Assembly (NCBI GenBank): GCA_021464245.1
Contig: JADCRB010000071.1
Location: 3,100,001 to 3,164,000 of the forward strand
Length of the DNA: 64,000 nt
Direction of reading: 5' to 3'
Source of the DNA: Carallia brachiata
Taxonomy: Eukaryota; Streptophyta; Magnoliopsida; Malpighiales; Rhizophoraceae
A program made the translations under genes and the position numbers. A model generated the notes under the pieces. That model was not told the DNA's origin. It was given only the letters and a program-made list of their open reading frames with translations, and ran no database searches. Shown piece after piece: positions 34,354 through 53,139 of the stretch; position 1 is the first letter of the stretch; each line of letters starts with the position of its first letter.

Positions 34354-37300
34354 ATGATGTGGAGATTGAAGAATCTGATACTGCTGCTTCTTGTTTGAAT
34401 TTAGTGGCTTATCCAGTGGTAAGGCCAAAAGATGATTTTTTTTTTTTTTTTGTTTATTTTTGACTATGATTTAGCAATAATTTAGTTAAAAATCCGATGG
34501 TCATGTATGCAATATGTGCGTGGCCACTTTCTAGAATATTCTGTTTCTCGTCTTTGTTTGTTTCAATTACTTAAATATCTTTGTGTGGAAAATTCTGTAT
34601 TTTTTTAAACTATGCTTGTATAGCTTATTTTCAGTTTTATTCATTTACATGCAGATTGCTGCTGGTCCACCTACTTGCCCTTCTAATCTTGGTGGCAAAT
34701 GCAGTGATTCAGGAGAGTGGGAAGGGGAATTCTTCCCCGGAATTCCCAAAATTAAGTATGAGGTAGAGGCATTTGTGGGGAACTTTTCTAGACCTCGTTT
34801 AATCATGCTGTTACAGTTTCCTATCATCTACAAAATTCTGTTGGATTTGTTTCTAAATCTATGTTGATTTGTATCCTCGCTATTCGTCTCATGTCTATCG
34901 TGGCGCCTGAAATCTTACATGTTGGTAAAGATATTGGCTCTATACTGGAATATCGTATGTCTTTACATGCTTATTTTCAGGGTCCTTCCAGTAAAAATAC
35001 ACTCGCATTCAAATGGTATAATGCGGAAGAAGAGATTCTTGGGAAGAAAATGAAGGTGAGATTTTTACTGCTGTATTTTTGTCAGGTAGTTGATAACCAC
35101 TGACATTAATTTGTGGCCATAGGATTGGATGAGATTCAGTGTTGCATTTTGGCATACATTTCGTGGGACCGGAGGTGACCCATTTGGTTCAGCTACTAAG
35201 TTTTGGCCTTGGGAGGATGGCACAAATTCAGTGGCTATGGCCAAAAGAAGAAGTAAGATTTATGATATTAGATATCACCCTGTAATTCTTATGTTTGGGT
35301 GACAAAAGGCAGTGTAGCACTGATATATATTTCCTTTTGATTGTTAATAATGTAGTGAGGGCCAACTTTGAGTTTATAGACAAGCTTGGAGTTGATAGAT
35401 GGTGTTTCCACGACAGGGACATAGCACCCGAAGGGAAGACTCTGAAGGTGATTCAATTTTTAATCATCCATAAGTGCTAGATCTTACCAACCAAACTACA
35501 TTGATGCCGTAATTGCAAATGTGCATCCTATAGTAATTGTTATGGTATTCTCATATTTATGACAGGAATCAAATGCATATTTGGATGAAGTTGTGGCCCT
35601 TGCTAAAGAACTCCAGGTATCCAACCTTCCTCCCCCCCAAAACCCCCAACAAGCAAAGTGAATGAACAATTAGTGAACTAGAGTAGAGATGTAACCACTT
35701 GTGTCCAGTTAACTATGTCTTAATTCGGTGGGCTTAACCGGGTTTATGCATCTTGCACTCTTTCAGCGTATAATCTATTCTATAGTCTATGTTTCTCATT
35801 GGCTGCACAGCGAGTTCATTACATTACATACCAACTTCCTTAGTTTAAGAAATATTTACCATTGTCTGACCTGGACACTTTCTGTTGCTAATACTTGTGA
35901 AGTTGGTGAATTCTGTCTTAAAAATTGAAAGAAGGAAGACCAAAATGGCCTATTGAACTTTCTGAAAGTCTCTTCTCTTCTGCACTTAGGCACAGAAGAT
36001 TCCTTCAGGATTCTGAAGAAACCATAATGTCTTATCTAGCTAGCTTAATTGTTATGCATGCCTTTTAGATATTGCTGGTCTTGTCGACTCCAAATGCAGT
36101 CAGGGCATACCCACAGTCACCTGCTACTCAGTCCTGTAATTAGGAGACCAATGTACTCATTACTTCTTATTCTTATCACTAATTTACGCCTGTATGCTTT
36201 GCATTACTTGGTCACTTGACTATGCAGGGAACCAAGATCCGTCCTCTGTGGGGTACAGCTCAGTTGTTTGTTCATCCTCGTTACATGCATGGCGGCGCTA
36301 CTAGGTAACAAATCCTCAATTGCAATATGTTTGCTGTTGATAAAGTCAGATAATGTTGATATGCTCTGTACTTTTGGTTCCTTGTGTCTCAGTCCTGAGG
36401 TTCACGTATACGCATATGGTGCAGCTCAAGTTAAGAAAGCAATGGAGGTGTGTGGCTGCATTGCAGTCATGAGAAAATGGATTGTTTCGCTGATGTAGCC
36501 TGCATTATCAATAACTAATTTCTTTTAATCACAAGTGTACCAAAATTTATGCTACTCAAACAGGTTACACATTACTTGGGTGGAGAAAATTATGTCTTCT
36601 GGGGTGGTCGTGAAGGTTACCAGACTCTTTTGAATACAGATATGGAAAGAGAGCTTAATCATTTGGTACGGTAATTGAATGTGCCTGTGTATGAACAGTT
36701 TTGCTGTATAGCTTGGCTAAAATAATTAAATCTCCTGAGTGCTTTCTTTTGGTGATTGGTACTTCCCAGTCTCCTGTTGTGACAAATCTGTTCATTATTG
36801 ATTGGCAGGCAAGGTTTTTTGAAGCTGCTGTTGCCTACAAGAAAAAGATTGGATTCAATGGTATCTTTGCCTTCATGTTGTAGTCTAACAATCAGTAGTT
36901 GAATTGAATGAATTTGGATATAGACAATGAGCCGTGTAGAAAATTTTATAATGAATTTGACTTTTTTGCATCCTCTATCTCAGGCACGCTGCTAATTGAG
37001 CCAAAGCCACAAGAGCCTACAAAGCACCAGTATGCTTCTAACCTTACATAATTGGTAGCATTCCTTACAGTGCTATTTGAGTTGACATATGGTGTGTCAT
37101 CTTCAGATACGATTGGGATTCAGCAACAGCAGCTAATTTCTTGAGAAAATATGGCCTTCTAGGTGATTAATAAAACTTATTTGCTCATCTTTCCTGGCAC
37201 ATATGTCTTTTACGCTTTCTGGACTGCTATGCCTTAATTGGGTGTGCGCATCTTCATGTGGGGGTATGTGTGGGTCGGGTGGTGTGTTTTTTTTTGGGGG

Positions 37301-39456
37301 AAGAGGGGGGGGGGGGGGGGGAGGGGTTGGTGGGGGGTGAGTGAGAGAGAGTAAAGATTGGTTTTCTACAGCTTTGAAATATTTGATATAGATTGACTTC
37401 ATCATGAACAAATTTTAAAGATTTGATATCCATCTTGCATGCTGCTTTCTGTCTATTAAGTCAGACTGATGATGCTTCACCTCGTTCTTATCTTTGCAAA
37501 AGTGTGAAAGATTTGATATGTGTCTCAGAGAGAGAGAGAGAGAGAGAGAGTTGAAAGATTTTATATTCATCTTGCATACTGTTTTCTGCGTAGTAAGTCG
37601 GACTGCTAATGCTGCACCGCATGTTTGCCTATTGTTTTCTGTAGGAGAATTTAAGCTCAACATTGAGTGCAACCATGCCACTCTTTCTGGTCACAGGTAT
37701 GTATTTGTCTACTTAGAAGTCCTCTGTTGCCCAGTCACATATGAACATGCATACTTGCTCACAATGCAGCTGTCATCATGAGCTCGAAACTGCAAGAATC
37801 AATGGTTTACTGGGAAATATCGATGCCAACACTGGTGATCCTCAAGTTGGTATGGATTATTAAGATTTGACCTTTCCATATTTTATAGAAATATTACAAA
37901 AATCTATCCAATTGTAGATTTAGAATCTTTTGAAATTTATGTTTGCGATGGGCTTTTTCACCTCTACAGGTTGGGATACCGATCAGTTCATGACTGATAT
38001 TGCGGAGGCGACTATGGTTATGCTAAGTGTGATAAGAAATGTATGTAGAGGATGTCAGTTTAGGTTGCTTTTGGAATTTCGAGAATTGTCTGATATCTTC
38101 CTTTATTTTGGTCAGGGAGGATTAGCACCAGGAGGGTTCAATTTTGATGCAAAATTGTTAGTCCCATTGTTTCCTTATTGACTGTTATGCATCCTAAGTT
38201 CTGCTTATTGATCTCATAACTACATATGCTTGTTTGCATGCAAATTCCTTTTTTTCTTTAAACTTATAATGATCGTTTGATGATCCTTTAGGCGAAGAGA
38301 GAGTACAGATGTTGAGGACCTATTTATTGCACATATTACTGGAATGGATACCCTGGCTCGTGGGCTCCGTAATGCTGCCAAGCTGATTGAGGTGAGATTT
38401 TTTATGCCAACTTTCATTTTAGCATATATTATCCAAAGGTTTTTTTCTTTTTTTTTTCCATTTTATGTTTAATTTGACACCAAACAATTGCAACGAAACT
38501 AAGGATGATCATTTGGCGGAGCTTGTTCGCAAACGCTATCAGAGTTTTGACCAAGAATTTGGGCAACTAGTAGAGGTAGTATGCTTCTCATTCTTATTCT
38601 GTTTTCTGCTTGTTCTTATATCTTTTCTGTGACTAATATAAAAGAATTCATCTGACAGGCTGGTAAGGCTGATTTTGAAACTCTTGAGAAGAAAGTCATT
38701 GAATGGGGCGAGCCCAAGGTTCCTTCTGGCAAGCAGGTAAATTGATATTTACACAACCTTTTTTTTTATATTGGGAACTCCTAGACAGCTATGCATTAGT
38801 CTTTTTATTGCCCATGAGAATCTGAGGAAACAAACATTGGAGAAGTCATGGTATGGAAACTAGTAAATATGCTGTCATTCTATTAGATGACCATTGCCCT
38901 TTTGTTCTTGTGCTATGAAGAAGAAGCATTTTTTAGGGGAAACTAGTATAACAGCTTTCCCTTTTATTTTTTGGTCCATTAGAAGGCTCATCTGGTCATG
39001 AGCTATACGACAGGAGTAGCTCTCTCTTTCCCATAAATCGTGCACCCTCTTCTTAAGATTAGGACCTAAAGACCCTCTACAATAGAAGTTTAAATTCTAA
39101 TCACTGAAATGTCTCACGAGAGACAGTATAATAGCTTCCCTATATACGGTTAAATGCATAAGTAGAAACGTTAAGGAAAAATGGAAGTAGTAGTATTATG
39201 AATATGACATGATTTTGTCATAGCTGTGTATTACTGGAACGGTCTGTCATGTTTTTCTTGAGTTGTTACACTGGAAAATCAGATTCATCCTACCATTCTA
39301 GCAGTTTAAACTTTAAAAAATTAAAATATCAAGTCTAATGTATTTGTTGCAATGTAATATTCAACGTGTCGCAGCTTTCTGAAAGGTTTGCGGTCTAATA
39401 AAATGTATGTAATGTTGCAGGAACTTGCCGAGATGATATTCCAGTCTGCACTGTAG
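34354..39456 (+). CDS. Xylose isomerase, plant secretory-type; frameshift in the signal-peptide exon
   Basis: Interconverts D-xylose and D-xylulose with divalent metal ions. Twenty coding exons: 34354-34418, 34655-34762, 34981-35055, 35123-35252, 35356-35447, 35566-35616, 36228-36304, 36393-36447, 36564-36665, 36809-36860, 36984-37029, 37107-37162, 37645-37696, 37770-37849, 37970-38040, 38116-38156, 38292-38391, 38504-38575, 38659-38736, 39421-39456. Hallmarks are [23 protein letters not shown] (catalytic His region), [32 protein letters not shown] and [12 protein letters not shown] (metal ligands), ending [11 protein letters not shown]. Coding total is 1439 nt, one short of 480 codons. The shortfall is in exon 1, where [14 protein letters not shown] meets TGA at 34396-34398, although one added T would restore a hydrophobic leader joining IAAGPPTCP. 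The enzyme body is intact. AATAAA signals lie at 39524 and 39537. Confidence 0.93.
37296..37340. repeat. Poly-G tract in a xylose isomerase intron
   Basis: A run of about 17 Gs with further G-blocks on both sides (GGGGGAAGAGGGGGG..., GAGGGGTTGGTGGGGGG) in the intron after exon 12, capable of G-quadruplex formation on the sense strand. Confidence 0.85.
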
Positions 39457-41260
39457 ATGGCCAGTACAGTCTTCTTCTAATATTCTTTTTACCCTTTCCA
39501 AATTTTTGGTAGAAACAGTGCAAAATAAAGATTGCAAATAAAGGATATGACAAAGAATTTGCTGTAGCCTTGGGGATTGCATGAAGATCAGTTTCACCTG
39601 AACTTCACCATAACGTATGGCTTTTGAATTCGGGCATAAATGGTGCCCTTATGCGTTTTCCAATAAGAAATATTTTGCATTTACCAACCTTTCTGTCATA
39701 TGATTTCGTTTGAAGTATTTCTATAATGAGAGACTGGCATAAAATACTCCCTCCGGCAAGCCCGAGGGGTACCAGCCCTATGAGGCAAGGGGGGAACCTC
39801 CACTACTGTCAATCCTCCCACTTAAGCAGGATTTGGGGCTTTGCTCTTCGGGAGTGTAGTGCATTTTTTGCAGTATCTTTAGACCCGTCTTTTCTTTTTC
39901 TGTTGATAATTAATAGACTAATTATTAATTATTGTAATACTAAAAAAGATTGAAAAGACCATAGAAAATGTAAGTTTTCTCTAATGCAAGGTAATAGTTT
40001 CCTGCTATGTCGATAATGGAAGCTAACAGTTTCCCAAACACATTGGATGGTGTGAACAGGAAATAATGATGTTTCTTCATTTCTTCCTCATGTTGACGGC
40101 CAAGGCACCAGGAGAAACATCTGAAGTACACTGTTGGTCTAGATAATGTAGAGGGAAAATGTTTGAAAACGTTTTACAAAGCCTCGACTGTCATAGTAGT
40201 TTATGGGATTGTTTCCTCGACCAAAGAGGGGATTCTGCAACTGCCTCCTGCATTTATTTATTATTTATTATTTTTTGAGCAATTTTTTATCCATTCTACG
40301 AGTTTGCCCAGAGAAGCTTAGGGAAACAAAAAGGAGGAGAGAAACGTAAAAAGAACAAATGTTGAAAAGAATTAATATATTTAATTTTTGATTTTTTTTG
40401 AGTTTATTAAGAAAATTATTAATTTTATTATATTATTAGAGTGTTTTTTAAAAGACTGTATTTTATCTATTTTATTTTTTTGGTATTTGAGAGAGTGTAA
40501 TGTAATTAAAAATATTTTATTTGAAAATGAGTAGAATGTAAGAAAAAATAATATAATATATATTTTATATTATAATATTAATTTTATTCTCAATAAATTT
40601 AACTGAAAAAAAATTAAAAAAAATATAAAATAGAGGCGGATGGAAATTAGCCCAAATGGGACTTGGTAGGAGCCCAAGGCATTCACCCTTGGCCCCAAGA
40701 CCATTTTTTCTACTCTCTGACGTTGCCAAACGCAAGCTCTTGCCTCAATTTCCCCCAATTCCTTCCTTCTTGCGATAATTCCTCTCTCCTAAACATGGGA
40801 TAAGAGTTTTGTTTAACTTCAACGGGGTTGACCAAGTTATACAAAGGGACGCTACTAGGTCCACCAGCTGTGACTGTCATGAAAATAAGATATTATTTTA
40901 TCTTTTTTATAAAATTAAAATATAAATTTAAATAATTATTATCTTAAAATATAAAATATCAATAATATATAAAATTTATTAATTTTTTATCGATTTTCTT
41001 AAAAATAATTAAAAAATAATATTATTATTATATATATATAGGTTAAAATATTATTATATCCTATGTTGTGCTACTTGGCATATTCTCCGCGTGTACCAAA
41101 GATTTCTGTACAGAAAGAGCCCACAACGCCAGTAGCTACAACCTCCACCGTTCATTTTAGATAAGCCCAATTATAGCCTCCAATTCCACTCCCAACTGTC
41201 GAAGCAAAGGCACCAACAAGAAACGAGATAGAGCAGCAATAGACACAAGCAAGAAAAATA
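39457..41260. other. Intergenic between xylose isomerase and the At4g14100-like gene
   Basis: The first 100 bp are 3' UTR. 39742-39860 is an isolated GC-rich block beginning ACTCCCTCCGGCAAGCCCGA with no coding signal, possibly a repeat fragment. 40330-40620 and 40880-41040 are very AT-rich. The last 150 bp are the probable promoter and leader of the next gene. No other feature seen. Confidence 0.5.
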
Positions 41261-42595
41261 ATGAACCTCCAATTCCACTTAATATGTCTAACTGTAGCTT
41301 CCATAACCTTCCAGCTAGCTAAACCTTCACTTCAACACAAACCTGAACAGCACCTTGACTCAATCCCAATTGCCACGCCGTGGCCCGAACAGTTCCACGC
41401 GCTTCTATACATGAGCTTGAACTCAACACGATATCAGATCAACGACTTGTGGTACGATTGGCCTAAAGGTCTCAATGTGAATATAATCCAAAAGCAACTG
41501 TCTGTTTTGCTGTACGACGTGGAGTGGAACAATGGGACGTCGTTTTACTACACTCTGGAGGAGCCTTATACTTGTAGGGTGATGCATTTCGAGGTGGGTA
41601 TCCTGAGGCCTGATTTTCTTGATGGAGCTCACTATCTGGGGACACGTGTCACCGATGGGTTCTTGTGCAATGTGTGGGAGAAGGTGGATTTTATTTGGTA
41701 CTATGAGGATGTTGTCACTAAGCGGCCCGTCAGATGGGATTTCTACGATGGTATGTGTCCGATCTCTTACTGTTAACAGCTGCATTTACCCACTCCCATG
41801 GCCTAATTCATCTCCTTTTTCAGTCTTTCTTTCATTTGATACTGAGAACAAGGGTATCTGCATTTTTTTTGGTTGTCTGTTACAGTGTCTTTGGATTGTG
41901 AGAAATAAGTAAAAAAAGTGTGTTTGAACTGTGAGAAAGAGAAGAGAAAAAAAATTGTGAGAAAAAATATTGTAAAAATAAAATTTTAGATAAATGAAAA
42001 AATAAGAAAAAAAATAATAAAATAAGAAAAAAAAGAAGAAAATTATACTTAAAAAAAAGTAAGAAAAAATAAAATTATTTAAATAAATTAAAATTTGATA
42101 AAAAAAAAAAAGAATGATGGGAGCAAATGAATAATAAATTTTCTTTTTACCATTTTCTTTCTTCCCATTTTAACACAAAACAAACACATCATTAAGGTCC
42201 GTTTATGAGTTAAATAATAAAGAAGGCTTATCTTTATTTTGATAAACCCATAACCTTCTATCTCACAAATCGAATTCAAAGTTTTTAAGATAAAAATTCT
42301 AAGTATTTAATTATCGAGGTGTCTGGACAACACGAATGTTTGCTGAATAATTCACTTTGTCCTCGAAAATACTCTATTTCTAGTTAAAATGGTTCGTACT
42401 GGATGAGGTGCCAGACCCAATAGACCAGAACTCAAGCCTAGTCCCGACCCTTTATTTTCCTTGGTGAGCCTCTCATTAGTATTGAAAATGGCAGGTTTGT
42501 CCGCACACGTGATGACATTTGAGGTTGGTGCAGTTTTAAACTATTCATTGATTCAAGCACCAGTATACTGCTTCACCAAGGAAAATGATATGTAA
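41261..42595 (+). CDS. At4g14100-like secreted protein, two exons
   Basis: Exon 1 is 41261-41750 and exon 2 is 42495-42595; the intron has GT at 41751 and AG at 42493-42494, phase 1. Together they give 196 residues. Without the second exon the frame ends prematurely after FYDG, while exon 2 supplies [11 protein letters not shown] and [11 protein letters not shown], the expected family C terminus. Residues 1-25 ([20 protein letters not shown]) look like a signal peptide. Family blocks are [43 protein letters not shown] and [19 protein letters not shown]. Homologues are annotated as uncharacterised At4g14100-like proteins, sometimes as putative glycosyl transferases without proof. Function is unknown; secretion is inferred. 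The intron holds a probable MITE (about 41886-42200, TGTCTTTGGATTG to CAAAACAAACACA). Confidence 0.88.
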
Positions 42596-48157
<5,562 letters not shown>

Positions 48158-50047
48158 AATTTTACAGTTCTTAAAAGCCTGTTGCAGAGGGTCTGATGAG
48201 CCAGAATTTAGCAAGGGTGCCATTACTTGGTGCTGTGGCTGGTGATAGAAATTCTTTTCATCCTTACGGTTATGAAGCTGTTTGGCCTCCACTGACTTCT
48301 TGCTAATATACCTGTACAATTTTCATATGAGATGCTTACAATTGGCTGTGTTTTGTTTCCCAGGTCTAGTTCTGCAATTTGTGTTCTCTCTATCTTTACT
48401 CTTTGAACACAATTTTAAGAGAGAATGATCATAATTTGATTCATTCTAATGTTTCATTGCATTGCCTGATAAACCCATTTTGGTGTACTGAGTGGGGCCT
48501 TCCTTTACTATATGAAGAATGCACTTTCTGACTGGTCATTCAAGTAGCCTTTACAAACCCGTGTCATTTTAAACATGACTAGAATTATTTATTTATTTTT
48601 TTTTGGGGTGGGGGGGGGGGGGGGTTCAAAATGACTAGAATTCTCTGATTTACGAGCTAGCTTGTCCTGGGGTAGACCTGCACGGATATGGGCCTGTGAT
48701 CCAAGATCGCCCATTATTCTTTAGTTTAATATTTGAATGAGAACTAAAATGAGACATTGATTAAGAGAACCGAGATGAAATGGCCCATTGCGCTGGTAGG
48801 CCTGATGGTTGAGGCCGAGCACAACGATTGGCCTGGTTATAAGTATGTTGAGTTCGGATGTACGCAAGTTTTTCAAAGGCCTTGTATTACGTTTACCAAT
48901 ACTGTGAAACAAAGAACAAACCCTAATAGTTGTCCCGAAAAGAAAACGGAACAGATGCAAATAAATTTGTGTTGAAGCATTTTATGTTACTGGCAATTTG
49001 GGTCATTTAATTTTCAAAAAAGATATAATATTGCATTTATTTATGATCATCAGTAGCACAACACTCAAAAAAAAAAAATTTTGTTAACGACATTCATTTT
49101 TATTTTTAATTTTTTTTTGTACAATCGCTCATATATGATATATATATTGATTAATTATAAAAAAATTGAAAGTGAAATATATTACAAATTTACCATTAAA
49201 AAGAGTTGATACGTTAAATTTTGATTTGTTATTGTAAAAAAGAAAATAAAAAATAATTGTCGATGGTAAACAAAAAAAAGTGTTAATCAACATCAAAATG
49301 ATTATTATTAGGAATCGCAGTGGAGAAATGAAAGAAGATAAAAACAAATTCCAAACCCAAAAGAAACATATAAATATGAAGCAAACGAAAAGAAAATAGA
49401 AAACAGAGGAAATTGTGTATGTATAAGGGAATTGAACTTCGAAATAGAAAAGTTAGTGGCACATTAACAAAGGATATAAAATCTTATAATCAAACAATGG
49501 CGGAAAGGATAGTGGAAACAATGATTAGTATTGGGGGAAAAAAAATTATGGATCCATAGAATAAAACTGGGACAAGACGATGGAAGTTCTAGTAAAAATA
49601 TACGAATCAGCTTGGGAAGACCAAGAACAGTTGATTGGAACTGTTGGTCAATTTTAAGATGACAAAAATAATTAGGCACATAAAAGTGCCACTTTGATGG
49701 GTTAAACTGGCAGGTTCAAGATAAATCGGGCTCGCCCAGCTTGTTCTTACTGGTTTCGCCTTTTGGTTTTTTTTTTTTTTGTTCATTGAGTCATTAATTA
49801 TGCAATAAACTCTTCTTATTCTTATAAACTCTATATATCTTTCTCAAAATTAGGTTTTAGGACCTCAATGATAAGAGGTCTAAGTTCCTTTGCGGATGAA
49901 CTAGTAATTGGCTATTTCGGCTCATGGGACCAAGTTACCAATCGATGGCCCAGTCCGATTTTTATAACATTGACATAGGCGACTTCATGCGGTATCTATA
50001 TAAATGTTAGAAAATTTCGAGCCTTTGGACCAAAAAAGAACATTTCG
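48158..50047. other. ARL1 3' flank and gene-free stretch
   Basis: The first few hundred bases are probable 3' UTR and flank. A G-run of about 16 lies at 48608-48625. 48960-49440 is AT-rich. The overlapping small open frames near 48720-48975 have no recognisable domain. Nothing else seen. Confidence 0.5.
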
Positions 50048-50157
50048 GTGGGTGAGTTGTAGCTGAAGTGGGAGTTCGACCTCCGCCTGAACCATATGCC
50101 CCCCTTCCCCTTATGTAATGCTCATAATTGAGCTTCAAGATGATCAAAAAAAAAAAA
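50048..50157 (+). mobile_element. SINE with A-tail and target duplication
   Basis: The 110-bp body starts GTGGGTGAGTTGTAGCTGAA (A-box-like), has GGGAGTTCGACCTCC (B-box-like) about 20 bp on, a C-rich middle, and ends GATC followed by an A-run. AACATTTCG occurs on both sides (50039-50047 and 50158-50166), a target duplication consistent with LINE-machinery insertion. The order and size fit a tRNA-derived SINE. Confidence 0.75.
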
Positions 50158-52049
50158 AACATTTCGAGCTTAATATAATTTATTGTTTGTCAAATTTAAC
50201 GAGGGTTTTTATGCCTTAATATTATATTTATTTCATAAATGTATAATCATCCAGATAATTATATAATAGAAACACTTGTTCATTTAGATCCATCAAATGT
50301 TGATTTTTTTTTTCAGTTAAAAGACTTTATTGTCAACTATATAATAAAAATAATTCATCTTATTTTTGTTAATTTTTTACTTCTTTTTATAAAATTGGAA
50401 TCCGAAACTTTAAAAATAACCATTTAAGTTATTAAGTACTCGGGCATCCCATGAGAGACTCAAATGTATAATTTTTACGACAATTTTACTTGATGAACTC
50501 ACGTGTCATCCTTGGCATGCACATTATGGGATAGCAGGTTCTCTGGGAGGGGGCAGGGTAATGGATCCCTCTCCTCTTTTTTTTTTTATTTAATTTTTAT
50601 ATATTTATAAAATTCGTAATGTATATACTAGCAAGTATATTATGTTCACAATATTTTTAATGTGTGTAAATATTTTATCATTTATCATACACATTTTATT
50701 TGAGCGTTTGTACATCATATTTTTTAACAAAAAAAGAAAGAAAAAAACAGATGAAACCCATGCCCGCCACATCATCTAATTTCTCTCTTATCTCCTTTGC
50801 CCTGTCTCACTAATTTTTTTTCAAAAACGAAATTGAACAAAAAAAACCAAAGTAGTAGTCGGATAAAATTTTCTTTGGTTTGCACCTCCACTATATAATT
50901 AATATTTGAAGTGGGCAAGGCAGTCAGAGAATGACAGCCCCAAAATAATCATTTTCTTGTGGTGTGAATATGACTCAAGTACCTAGATGTGAAACGAGGC
51001 ATAGAAATATATGGTATATGCATGCATGTCAATCCCTTTCTGTTGCCATATTTTCAATGCTGAACTTATAATCCCTCCATTAATGGAGATATCATTATTT
51101 ATCATTGTGCCTTATGGCCTTATGGGGATCCGAATTCTTACATGTACAAATACTTCGTCCAAGTCCGCCTACTTTCGTGAACCTAGCCATTTAATTATTA
51201 GGAGTTTGTTGTAGTTTAATTAGATGTTTAAAATTTAAATTTTAAGGATATAATTGTGTTAATTATCTGACTTTTATTGTCAACGTGACTCTACCTAAAT
51301 CGATCTGAATTATTTAATTTTTAAATTAAATACCAGATAATCTTAAATAATAAAAAAAATAAAAAATGATACAAATAAAAACTGAGTCAGTAAACCATTT
51401 GAAAATTGCCTCATTGTTGACCGCATTTTAAATTAAAAGTACCAACCAATTGTAAATCCTGACAAAGATTTCTAGCTTGGAATTCCAAATTCTATATTGC
51501 AGTTTCCAAAGTCTCCGGCATGACATCACCTTAAAAAAGCACTTCACGCTTCACAGTTTGTCAATATGGACTAAAAAATTTATTAGCATTTTTGTACCTC
51601 CAAGTCTTAAGTGTCAACTATATTCTATTCTACGTCAAAAGAAAAACTATATACTATTCACCAAAACAGACAGCAAATTCTTTCAGTTTTCTCTTCTCTA
51701 TGCGTGCTTGTTCGGGGAGGATATTCTTATTTAACTAAAAGAAACGCGCTTCTTCTTCTTCTTCTTTTGAGCTAGTCAAACGAAGGCCCAATATGCATGC
51801 TAGTGAAATTCATGCTTAATAAAAAAAAAAAAAATGTGCCAGACTCAATGGCCTTGTGAGTTATATATGTATTAGTTTATGTAGCCATGTCCAACTGGTG
51901 ATAATTCATAGTGATACGGTTGCATTACTTAAATGTGATTGTTTCCTTTATTCTCAAGTACAAATAAATGAATTATTTCCTTGCATGCAGAAGATGACCA
52001 TTAACACAGAGGAGGGGGGAGAGCGAGTTGGCATTTTCTTGTCCTTGAC

Positions 52050-52081
<32 letters not shown>

Positions 52082-53139
52082 GGCCACCGTGTCAGAAGGA
52101 ACAAGTTTTCTTTACAGATTTTTGTGTTGAAATGGTATAATAAGAACACGGCCAACTGTTTGCAACTTATTGCATTAAACTTGATAACCTTAGACTTCAA
52201 ACCCTCTCGTGGCATCTTATAACTAATTTCTACACAAGACACAATTCACTTGTAATTTGCAATTATTATCTAAGTAATACCCTGCTTAGCAGAATATAAA
52301 ACAACTGGTTGCCTAGGTCTTCTACACAATTATTCAAGAGAAAATTTGCTGGAAGTTTCAAGTGTGAAGTGCAAAATCTCGCACATGAAAACGATAAGCA
52401 TCCTTCAGGCAACATATAAACGAGATTATAAGATACATAATCCAAGCCCTAAGATTTTAAATAAAAAATGGAGTCAATAGTCCATTGGATTGTTAGTTGT
52501 TCTTGTGAATGGGAGGTCAACTTCGAAACTTGAAATCTGTACAAAAAAAAAAGCTGATACCAGAGCTTGGCGAAAAAAACAGGGTGCCACGTATTCCACA
52601 TGCGTCAAATTTACAACAAAATCCAACCCATCACATTTACTTATTTTATACTATATCATATTAAACATCTCATAATGGTTATAAAAACGATAAACTGCAT
52701 GTTTTGTTTTGTTACGTTCCACTACAGTATAACCAAATGCGCCCATATCTGATTTCTTTGTGTAGCATGTGTAACATAAAGGGTCCTCACGGATCAGCAT
52801 GTAGGTCCCATTCTTGAATTAAATGGCATTAATATTGAACACCAGTGCGGAGCTAAGGAGCGAAGCAAAAGTAGCAAACATATCAAATCGAGAGAAACAT
52901 ATCAAATCAAAGGATTTGAATGGTAGGCATACCAATGCTCTAAATTACGGGGAAAATTACGGTCAGTGGCAAATGAGAGTGAGATTCAGTCTCGATTGTG
53001 CTTTATATATAAAGTAGACCGCATGACTTGAGTTCGCTAATATTCAAGTTACATATATAAAAGAAATTTAATAAGAACGTATCAGTGAACCTCAATTAAA
53101 AACAACCTAATAGGTGATCACTATAATTCATTTGAATAA
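50158..53139. other. Gene-free intergenic stretch
   Basis: AT-rich with no supported gene. It contains an AT microsatellite at 52056-52081 and scattered A/T-runs. The plus-strand open frames at 51477-51734 and 51856-52140 lack recognisable domains. Confidence 0.5.
52056..52081. repeat. (AT)n microsatellite
   Basis: Thirteen AT units, flanked symmetrically by GCC and GGC so that the whole block is palindromic. Confidence 0.9.

Noticed and set aside
39742..39860. GC-rich block beginning like Stowaway-type CTCCCTCCG termini
   Set aside because: No matching inverted end and no TA duplication were found.
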